Shown here: positions 50,453 through 62,400 of the stretch, one piece after another | How the letters are laid out: every line of letters starts with the position of its first letter | How positions within the stretch are numbered: the stretch's first letter is position 1 | From: JANMZO01 sp963763135 | GTDB taxonomy: Bacteria; Actinomycetota; Acidimicrobiia; Acidimicrobiales; JANYDT01 | Reading direction: 5' to 3' | Assembly: GCA_963763135.1 (NCBI GenBank) | Contig: CAVXNJ010000005.1 | Span: 62,001 to 126,000 of the forward strand | DNA: 64,000 nucleotides | Program-made: the position numbers and the translations under genes | Notes under the pieces: generated by a model | What the model was told of the DNA's origin: nothing | Seen by the model: the letters and a program-made list of their open reading frames with translations, nothing else | Database searches by the model: none

Positions 50453-53400
50453 ATGAACATTTCGCGCGCTAATCGCATAGAAAGGCTGAAACTTCGTTTC
50501 GGTTCTTTCTTGGTGCTCACCGCGCTCTTGAACAGCCTGCTGGTCATCATGGTGCCGACCGCAGCCCAGGCCGTCACGGCATTCGCGTTCAAGTACCAGA
50601 CCAACATCGAAGGCGACATCGCGTTCGTCGCCAACGCGAACATGACCTGCTCAACGGGTTGTACCACCGCGAACAGCGGCACGATGATCTACGTCGACGC
50701 CGATGGAGCGGCGGCCAGCAGTATTCAGGGCGGCGGTACCGTAGCGACGTTCAACTCCTCGACGGCCAACATGGCGCTGCCCGCGGGCTCGTCGGTGCTC
50801 TACGCCGGACTCTTCTGGAGCGGCAACGAGGCCAGCGGCGCCCAGCAGAGCGGCACCGGCGGCGCCCAGGCCCCGACCCCGGCCGACCGCGACAAGGTCT
50901 ACTTCCGCACGCCGGCCATGACCGGATACACGCTCGTCACGGCGCTCCCCGCCGATGTCGACACCGACAACGGCGGCGTTACCGCGAACAACGGTGTACC
51001 GATCTACCACGCCTATTCCAACGTCACCACACTCGTTCAGGCCGTGGCGAACGCCGGCACCGGGACCTACTCGGTCGCCAACATTCAAGCCGGCACCGGT
51101 TCCTCGGGCTCCGGAGACTGGGCCGGATGGACCCTGGTCGTCGCCTACTCGAACCCCGCCGCACACTTACGCAACCTCACCGTGTTCAACGGCTTCAACA
51201 AAGTCACCGGCACGACCGACGTCGATGTGCCCTTCGGTCCATTCGTCACCCCGGCCATCGGCCCCGTCCGGGCGAAGATCGGTGTTGTCGCCCAGGACGG
51301 CGACTCGGGTCTCGTCGGCGACGCCGTGACCCTTGGCCCAGGTGGCGCCGCAGCATGTTCCGACTCGAACCCGTTGCTGTCGGACGCGACGAACCCGTCG
51401 AACAACTTCTTCAACTCCTCGATCTCCACGCTCGGCGTAAACGTAACGACGCGCAACCCGTCGGCGGCGAACACCTGGGGCTACGACGCTGACATCGTTC
51501 AGGCCGACAACATCTTGACGAACGGCTCGACCAACGCGTGTCTGCGGCTCAAGACGAACGGCGACCAGTACTTCCCCGATGTCGTCACCACCGCCATCGA
51601 ACTTCCGTCGCCGAAGATCGTGGCCACGAAGGTCGGCACCGACCTCAACGGCGGCAACCTCAACCCGGGCGACGTCATCGAATACAAGATCACGATGACG
51701 AACCAGGGCGACGACATCGCCACCAACATCGTTCTCAACGACACCATCCCGCCCCAACTCACGTATGTGCCGGGAACGATCCGGGTCACGACCGGTCCCA
51801 ACGCCGGAGCCAAGACCGATGCCGTCGACGCTGACCAGGGTAAGGCCGTTGGTTCGCTGATCACCGTGAATCTCGGTACCGGGGCCACGGCCAGCGCCGG
51901 TGGTTCACTGAATCCGCTGGCCAGTACCGAGGTCACGCTTCGGGCGACAGTGAACGCGTCGACCCCGGGTGGCACGGCGATCATCAACCAGGCCCAGGTC
52001 ACCTACGCCGGAGCAACCATTCCGACCCAGGTGCTCTCCCCGATAGCGCTCGCCGCCACCACGCCGCTCGCCGTGCAGGCTGACCTCGCCATCACGAAAA
52101 CCGACGGCCTGCTGGCCGCGGCCGCGGGTTCTACCGTCCCCTACACGATCACTGTCCGCAACAACGGACCGCAAGCCGTCACCGGTGCGGCCGTGGCCGA
52201 CACACTCCCCGCTGTCATATCCAGCGCGACCTGGACCTGCTCGGTCGCGGGGCAATCCGTCGTCGCAGCATGTGGGGCCGCAAATGGCACCGGCAGCATC
52301 GCCACCACCGTGAACCTCGGGGTGAACGACGTCGCGACGTTTACGCTGAACGCGACAATCGATCCGTCCGCGGCCCCCGGTCTCGGTGCCCTGTCGAACA
52401 CGGCCACCGTCACCGCCCCGAGTGGCGTGACCGACACCGACAACACGAACAACTCGGCGACCGACGTCGACGACATTGATAGGCGCGCTGACATCTCGGT
52501 CACGAAGTCCGACGGTATAACGGACGCGGTGCCGGGTACTGCAGTGACCTACACGCTCGCCGTCACCAACAACGGACCGTCAAACCTAAGTGGAGTTACG
52601 GTCTCCGACAGCGTGCCTGCGGTACTCACCGGCGTGAGTTGGAACTGTGCCGCAACCGTCGGCTCGTCGTGCGGCACCGCAACCGGCACCGGAAATGCGA
52701 TAAACACGACGGCCAACCTCAACGTCGGCGGCACCGCGACCTACACGATCACCGGCACGCTCAATCCGAACACTCCGGCCGGTGCCGGCACACTGGTCAA
52801 TACGGCCACCGCCGGAGTTCCAAGCGGGGCGATCGATCCGAACTCGCTGAACAACACGGCCACCGACACCGACAACGTGACGCCCAGGTCCGATCTCTCG
52901 ATAACCAAGTCCGACGGCATCACCGACGCGGTGCCCGGAACAGCAGTCACGTACACGATGACCGTCGCCAATGCCGGGCCATCGAACGCGGTTGGAGCGG
53001 CCGTCACGGACACGGTACCAAGCGCGCTTACGGGTGTGACCTGGTCGTGTGCCGCGTCCGGGGTCGGTGCCAGCTGCGGCGCGCCGACCGGTTCGGGCAA
53101 CGCGATCGCCACGACGGTGACGCTTCCCACCGGTACATCCGCGACCTACACGGTGACCGGAACGCTGAACCCCACCACTGCTGCGGGGACCGGAACGCTG
53201 GTCAACACGGCCACGGTCTCGGCACCGGTCGGCACGACCGACCCGACACCGGCGAACAACTCGGCCACCGACACTGACAATGTGAAGCCGACGGCCGAGC
53301 TCACCGTCTCCAAGACGGACGGCACGGTGAACGCGATTCCCGGCACCGTCACGACCTACACAATGGTCGTGACGAACACCGGTCCGTCGACGGTCACGAA

Positions 53401-56400
53401 CACCGCGATCAACGACACCGTCCCCGCGGCACTGCAGTCGGTGACCTGGACGTGCACGCCGAGCGGACCATCGGCCACGTGCGGCGCGGCCTCGGGTTCC
53501 GGCAACACCATCGCCACGACCGCAACGATCGCTGCTGGCGCGTCTGTCACGTATTCGGTCACGGGCACCGTCAATCCTGCGGCCCCCGCCGGTACGAACT
53601 CGCTGGTCAACACCGTGTCGGTGGTTTTGCCGGTCGGCGTGACCGACCCGACACCCGGCGCGATCCAGGCCACCGACACCGACAACGTCACGCCGCAAGC
53701 TGATCTCTCTATTACAAAGACCGACGGCAGCGCGACAGCGGTGCCCGGGAGCCCCGTCACCTATACGGTCATCGTGACCAACAACGGTCCATCCAACGTC
53801 ACGAGCGCGACCGTGGCCGACACCGTTCCGGCGTCGATCATCGGCGTGACCTGGACGTGCGCGCCTTCGGGCGCCGGGGCAACGTGCGGCGCGGCTTCCG
53901 GTTCCGGCAACGCGCTCAGCACCACTGTGTCCCTGGCCCCGTCGACGAGCGCGACCTATACGGTCACCGGTACGTTGGCCGCATCAACACCGACGGGCAC
54001 GGGCACGCTGTCCAACACCGCGACTGTCGCTGCTCCTTCCGGCGTCACCGACACCAACCCGGCCAACAACTCAGCCACCGATGTCGACGACGTCACCCGC
54101 CAGGCCGATCTTCGCATCACCAAGACCGCAAACGTCACGCACCTGCTCCCGGGTGCGAGCGTGAACTTCACGATCGTCGTCAACAACGACGGTCCCTCGA
54201 ACGTTGCCGGCGCGGCGATCGCCGACAGCGTCCCTGCTTCCGTAACGGGTGTCACATGGACGTGTACCCCGAGCGGAGCAGGGGCAACCTGTGCCGCGGC
54301 GAGTGGATCCGGCAACACGATTGCCACCACCGCCGACCTCAACGCCGGAACCAGCGTTACGTATTCAGTGTCGGGCACCGTATCAACATCGACGCCCGCA
54401 TCAACCCTGACGAACACCGCGACGGTGACCGCGCCCTCAGACGTGACGGATGCTTCACCGGCGAACAACACCTCAACGGTGAACGTGACCGTCGACGCGG
54501 CGACCGACCTCAGCATCACGAAAACCGACGGCGTCGCCACCGCTACTCCGGGTGCCACGGTGACGTACACGGTCACTGCGTCAAACGGCGGACCGAACGC
54601 GGTCACCGGCGCAACCGTCACCGACAATCTCCCGGCCGCAGTCACCTCGGCGACGTGGACGTGCGCGGCGACGGTCGGTTCGTCCTGCGGCGCGTTGAGC
54701 GGAACGGGCAACGTGGCCGGGACGGTGAACCTCGCCGTCGGTGGCTCCGCGACCTACACCGTGATCGCAACGCTGTCGCCGACCGCGAGCGGTTCGCTCA
54801 TCAACACGGCCACCGTTGCCCCTCCCGCCGGTGTGGTCGACGGTGTCTCAGCCAACAACTCGGCGACCGACACCGACACGCTGTCACCGTCGGTCGATCT
54901 CGCGATCGTCAAGACCGATAGCTCAGCCACCGCGGTGCCGGGCGCACCGGTCACGTATTCCATTCGAGTTACCAACAGCGGACCGTCGACCGCGACCGGG
55001 GCCACGATCGCCGACACCCTGCCCGCGACCATCGCCGGCGCGACGTGGACGTGCGCGGCAACGGCCGGATCATCGTGCGTCGCAGCATCAGGAGCAGGCA
55101 ATATCTCGACGACCGCGACAATCGCGCCGGGCGGTCAGGTCACCTACACCGTCACCGGCACGATCGATGCGAACGCGACGGGCTCACTCGTCAACACCGC
55201 GACGGTTACGCCGCCGGTAGGTTTCCCCGACTCCAACCTGTCGAACAACTCATCGACCGACACCGACACGCTGACCCCGAGCGGCGACCTCTCGATCACC
55301 AAGACCGACGGCATAACGAACGCGATCCCCGGCAACACGCTGACCTACACGATCGTCGCGACGAACGCCGGACCGTCCACCGTCGTAGCCGCGAGTGTCA
55401 CGGACACATTACCCAGTGCACTTACTAGTGGTTCATGGTCGTGTGTGGCGTCGGCGTCATCCGCGTGCGGCGGCGCGAGCGGAACCGGCAACCTGACCGA
55501 CGCTCCGACCCTTCGACCGGGCGGGACCGCTACGTATACCTATACGGTCACACTCAACCCGTCGACCGTCGCCGGGACGAACTCGCTCGTCAACACCGCC
55601 GCGATCACCGCGCCGGGGACCTTCACGGAAACCGCGCCAGCCAACAACTCGGCCAGCGACACCGACAACGTGACACCCCAGGTTGATCTCTCCGTCACGA
55701 AGACCAACTCCGCGACCTCGGTCATTCCGGGCAGCACGACGACCTACACGATCGTCGTCACGAACTCCGGTCCCTCGACCGCGACCGGAGCGACGGTAAC
55801 CGACCCATTACCAAGTGCACTTACCAATGCTTCGTGGACCTGCGTACCGAGTGGCACCGGCGCTGCGTGTGCCGCACCATCGGGAACCGGTAACCCCAAC
55901 ACCTCGGTGACGCTTCCTTCGGGAACGTCGGCCACATTGTCCGTTACGGCCACCGTTGTCGCGACCACGCCAGCCGGCACCGGCACACTGATAAACACAG
56001 CCAGCGTCGCGGCAGCATCGGGTACCACCGACACGAACCCGGCCAACAACAGTGCCACCGACACCGACAACGTCGTTCCGACCGGTGATCTGTCGATCAC
56101 GAAGACCGACGGAACCACGAACGCCGTGCCCGGATCGACAGTGGTCTATGCGGTGGTCGTCTCCAACGCCGGACCATCGACGGTGACCGGTGTGACCATC
56201 ACGGACAACCTTCCCGCTGCGCTCACGTCGGCGACGTGGACATGTGCCGCGGTCGGCGCCGGCGCGGCCTGTGGTGCAGCATCAGGTTCGGGCAACCTGG
56301 CCACCACGGCCACCGTTCCGGCCGGGACCACCGTGACATACACGATCACGGCCACGCTCGCGTCGACGACACCCGCGGGGACCGCGTCGCTCATCAACTC

Positions 56401-59400
56401 GGCGACGATCGGCACCCCGGCCGGGTTCACCGATCCGTCGGCGGCCAACAACTCGGCCACCGACACCGACAACGTCACTCCAGTCGCAGACGTCTCGATC
56501 ACAAAGACCGACGCTCAGGCCAGCGCCACCCCGGGCTCGCCGATCACGTACACGATTGTCGTCGGCAACGCCGGTCCGTCGCTCGCGACCAACGTCGCGG
56601 TCGCCGACACCGTTCCCGCGTCGATCACCGGCGTGACGTGGACGTGTACCGCGGCCGGCACCTCGACATGTGGCGCGGCATCGGGCAGCGGCAACGCAAT
56701 CGCGACCACGGCCACGATCCCGGTCGGCTCGAGCGTCACCTACACCGTGACCGGCACGTTGGCCCCGAGCACCCCGGCCGGAACCGGAACGCTCGTCAAC
56801 ACGGCGACGGCCACGGTTGCTGCGAACACGACCGACCCGTCGACAACGAACAACAGCGCAACCGACACCGACAACGTCGCCCCTCGCGCCGACCTGGTGA
56901 TCAACAAGACCCGAACCGGTCCGGTCGTCGCCGGCGGTGGCATCACGTATCTCGTCACCGTCACCAACCTCGGTCCTTCCGCTGTCACCGGAGCGACGGT
57001 CGTCGACAATCTTCCCGGGTCGTTCCTGACCCCGACGTGGACGTGTTCCGCTTCGGCCGGGTCTTCGTGCGCCGCGGTGTCGGGGTCGGGTTCGATCAAC
57101 CAGACCGTGGACCTGGCCAGTGGCGGCACCGCTACCTACACCGTGAACGGCGCGATCGATCCGTTCTTCGTCGGCGCGACGATCAACAACAACGCGACGG
57201 TCACCGCACCAGTTGCCGTGACCGATCCGGTGCTGGCCAACAACACGTCGTCGGTCAGTGACGTCACGACCGCGATCACCGACCTTCGCGTGGCGAAGAC
57301 GCGCGTCGGTCAGTTGACCGCGGGCGGCACCGTGACGTACTCGGTGGTCGTGGCCAACGACGGTCCGTCCGCCGCGGTCAACTCCACGCTCGTCGATCCG
57401 ATCCCCACCGGTATCGCCTCGTGGACGTGGACCTGCGCCACCACCGGAGTCGGTGCCGCGTGTGGTTCAGCATCGGGCTCGGGCAGCATCAACACGACGT
57501 ACACGCTGCCTCCGGGTGGTACCGCGACGTACACGATCACGGCAGTCGTGTCATCGACCGCGTCAGGCAACATCTCCCAGGTCGCGACCGTGGCATCGGT
57601 GCCGTTGTCCGACGATCCGAACGTGAGCAACAACACCGCGACCGACGTGGGCGTTGTCGATTCGAAAGTCGACCTTCGCGTCACCAAGACGAACTCGGTC
57701 ACGAGTGTCACCGCCGGTACGTCGACGACGTACACAATCACCGTGACGAACGGTGGACCGTCGGCTGCGATCAACGCGACGGTCACCGACAACCTGCCGA
57801 GCACATTGACCGGTGGAAGCTGGACCTGCGCGGCCTCGGTCGGTTCGACCTGCACGGCCAGCGGCTCGGGCAGCATCAGTGACACGGTCAACATCGCAGT
57901 CGGCGGAACGCTGACCTACACGCTGACCGCAACGCTGGCCGCCTCGGCTCCGCAGGGAACCGGTCTGTTGGCGAACACCGCGGCCGCGGCTCCTGCTCCC
58001 GGCGCGACTGAGTTGGTCCCCGGCGACAACAGCGCGACCGACACCGACAACGTCGTCGGAGTATCGGATCTTCGGGTGACAAAGACCGACGGGGCGACGT
58101 CAGCGGTACCGGGCACGTCAGTGACCTACACCGTCGTGGCATCGAACCTCGGACCGTCGAACGTGACGGCCGCAACGGTGACCGACACCGTGCCGGCTTC
58201 GCTCAGCGCCGTGACCTGGACATGTACCGCATCCTCAGGCGCGAGCTGCGCCGCCTCGGGCACCGGGTCGATCAACACCTCGGTGAACATCGCAGTCGGT
58301 GCGACCGCCACGTTCACCGTGACCGGAACGATCAGCGCCGCGGCGACTGGCAGCCTGGCGAACACCGCATCAATAAGTGCACCTAGTGGTGTGACCGACC
58401 CCAACGCCGCGAACAACGCCGCGACCGACACCGACACACTGACCCGGCAGGCCGACCTGGCGATCTTCAAGACGAACGGCGTCACCACGCTGACGCCGGG
58501 CTCGTCCATCTCGTACACGATTCAGGCCACGAACAACGGCCCGTCGAACGTGATCGGCGCAACGATCAGCGACACGATTCCCGCGACCCTGCTGTCGCCG
58601 ACGTGGACCTGCGCGGCAACGGCCGGAGCCACGTGCACGGCCAGCGGATCGGGCAACATCACCGACACCGTCAACCTCGCCGTCGGCGCATCAGTCACGT
58701 ACACCATCACGGCAACCGTCTCCCCCGTTGCCACCGGCACCCTGGCCAACTCGGCCACGATCACCGCGCCGACCGGTGTCACCGAACTCGTCGCCGGCAA
58801 CAACTCGAGCACCGACAACGACACCCTCATCGCGGCCGCCGATCTTTCGGTGACGAAGACCGATGGGCAGACGTCCGCGGTGGCCGGTGCAGCGAACACT
58901 TACACGATCGTCGTGAACAACAATGGACCTTCGGCGGTCATCGGTGCCTCGGTCGTTGACACGCTCCCGCCTTCGCTGAGCGGGGCGACCTGGACCTGCG
59001 TGGCATCGAGCGGATCGGCGTGTACCGCGAGCGGCACCGGCAACCTGAACGACACCGTCAACCTCGCGGTGAATGGAACCGTGACGTACACCGTCACGGC
59101 AACGCTCTCGGCCACCGCCACCGGCTCGCTGTCGAACACCGCATCGGCGTCTGTACCAAGCGGTACGGTCGACACGGTCTCGGCGAACAACTCCGCAACC
59201 GATTCCGACACGATCGCCGTCTCGGCCGATCTCCGCATCACCAAGACCGATTCGGCCGCCTCGGCCACGCCCGGCTCGCCGATCAGCTACACGATCACGG
59301 CCACGAACCTCGGCCCGTCGGCCATCACCGGGGGCAACGTCACCGACTCACTACCAGGCGCGCTTACCAGTGCGACCTGGACCTGTGTCGCAGCCGGTGG

Positions 59401-62400
59401 AGGCACCTGTGCCGCATCGGGTACCGGCTCGATCAGCGACACGGTGAACCTGCCGGTCGGGGCCACGGCCACCTACACGCTTGCGGCCACGGTGCGATCC
59501 AACGCCACCGGCTCGCTGGCCAACACGGCAACCGTAGCGGTGCCAACCGGAGCCACCGACCCGACCCCGGCGAACAACTCGGCCACCGACACCGACACCC
59601 TCAACGCCTCGGGTGATCTGAGCATCACCAAGACCGACAGCCGGATCAACGCGACGCCGGGTACGGCGACGTCGTACACCGTGGTCGTCACGAACAGCGG
59701 GCCATCCGACGTGACCGCAGCGACGATCTCCGACACGCTTCCCGCAAGCCTGACCGGGGCAACGTGGACCTGCGCCGCGAGCATCGGCGGCACCTGCACG
59801 GCCAGTGGGAGCGGCAACCTGACCGACACCGTGAACATCCCGGCCGCCGGGACGTTGACGTACACGATCAACGCGACGATCGCCTCGACCGCAACGGGCA
59901 CGCTCTCGAACACGGCCTCGGTCACCGCGCCGGTCACTTTCACCGACACCACGTCGGCCAACAACTCGGCCACCGACAGCACCACACTCGTGGCGTCGAG
60001 TGATCTGCAGATCACCAAGAGCGACAGCTCAGCGACGGCAACCGCCGGCACGCCGGTCACGTACTCGATCGTCGTCACCAACAGTGGACCGTCGCGAGCC
60101 ACCGGCGCCACCGTCACCGACACCCTGCCCGCGTCACTCAGCGGAGCGACGTGGACGTGTGTGGCTTCGAGTGGTTCGACGTGTACGGCGAGCGGCAGCG
60201 GCAATCTCGCTGACACCGTGACCATCCCGGTCGGTGGCACCGTCACGTACTCGTTGACCGCAACCATCGCCTCAGGTGCGACCGGCTCGCTAGCGAACAC
60301 CGCATCCACCGCAGTCGCCACAGGTTCCACCGATCCGACCCCGGCCAACAACTCGGCCACCGACACCGATACCCTGGTCGCACACGCTGATCTCTCGGTG
60401 ACGAAGACCGACGGCGCCGCATCCGAGATCCCGGGAACAACCGTCACATACACGATCGTCGCTACGAACAACGGCCCATCCAACGTTATCGGTGCAACCG
60501 TCAGCGACACCCTTCCGGCGACCATCACCGGCGCGACGTGGACGTGTGTCGCGTCGAGCGGATCGAGCTGCACGGCCAGTGGCTCGGGCAACATCGCTGA
60601 CACGGTCAACCTGGTGAACGGCGGAACCGCGACCTACTCGATCACCGGAACGATCTCCCGCAGCGCCTCGGGTTCGCTCACAAACACGGCCTCGGTCGCC
60701 GCACCGACCGGCACCACCGACCCGACATCGGCCAACAACAGCGCATCCGACACCGACACGCTCAACCCGGTCAGCGATCTCGCGATCACGAAGACCGACA
60801 GCACCGCATCGGCCACCCCGGGCGGATCGGTCACGTACACCGTCATGGCCACGAACAACGGACCGTCGAACGTGCTCGGAGCGACGATCACCGACACACT
60901 GCCAAGCGCGCTTAGCAGTGGTTCATGGACGTGCGTCGCCGCATCCGGCGCCTCATGCACCGCCAGCGGAACCGGCAGCATCTCCGACACCGTGAACATC
61001 CCCGTCGGCGGAACCGTCACCTACACGTTGACTGCGTCAGTGTCACCGACTGCTACCGGCTCACTGGCCAACACCGCTACCGTCGCGGTGCCGACCGGTT
61101 GGACCGACTCCACCCCGGCCAACAACTCGGCCACCGACACCGACACGCTGACGCCGTCGGCCGATCTGCAGATCACCAAGACCGACGGTTCGGCCACCGC
61201 AGTGGCCGGCGGTTCGGTCAGCTACACGGTCGTCGTCACCAACAACGGCCCCTCTTCGGTGGTCGGTGCCCGGGTCACCGACACCCTCCCGGTCTCGCTG
61301 ACCGGAGCCACATGGACGTGCGCTCCGGTCGGCGGATCCTGCACCGCATCAGGTAGCGGGAACCTCAACGAGCTCGTCAACCTGTCGGTCGGCGGAACGG
61401 CCACGTTCACCGTCACGGCCACGCTTTCGGCGGCAGCCACCGGATCGCTCGCGAACACTGCCGCGGTCGCCGCTCCCACCGGCACGACCGATTCAACCCC
61501 GGCCAACAACTCGGCCACCGACACCGACACCATCACGCGCTCGGCCGATGTTTCGGTTACGAAGACCGACGGCCAGGCCTCGGCCACGCCCGGTTCCTCG
61601 GTCACGTACACGGTCGTCGCGAGCAATGCCGGTCCGTCGAACATCTCGGGTGTGACCGTGTCCGACGTGCTTCCCGCCTCGCTCACCGGCGCGACGTGGA
61701 CGTGTGTCCCCTCGAGCGGCGCGACCTGCGCGGCCAGCGGCTCCGGCAACGTCAGCGACACGGTCGCCCTGGCCGTCGGAGCTACGGCGACCTACACCGT
61801 GACCGCGAACGTGTCGCCCGCGGCGACCGGTTCGATCACGAACTCCGTCACGGTTGCGGTGCCCTCGGGTGACACCGATCCGAACCCGGCCAACAACACC
61901 GCGACCGACGTCGACGCGCTCGGTGCCCGCGCTGAGCTCTCCATCACGAAGACCGACGGGTCGGCCTCCGAGATCCCGGGAACACCGGTCACATACACGA
62001 TCGTCGCCACGAACGCCGGACCGTCCAATGCCCCCGGCACGCTGATCACGGACACGGCTCCAGCCGCGTTGGTCGGTGTGACGTGGACCTGCGCCGCTAC
62101 CGGTGGAGCAACCTGCACGGCCAGCGGGACGGGCAGCATCGCCGACACGGTGAACCTCCCCTCGGGCGCCACCGTGACGTACACATTCCAGGGCACGATC
62201 AGCGCGAGCGCCACGGGCACCCTCGACAACACGGCGAGCGTCACGGGTCCGGTGTCGATCGTCGACACGAACCCGGCCGACAACAGTGCCACGGACTCCG
62301 ACACACTCTCACCGAGCGCTGATCTCGCCATCACCAAGACCGACGGCGCAGCATCAGCCACCCCCGGATCGCCGGTCACCTACACGGTGGTGGCAATGAA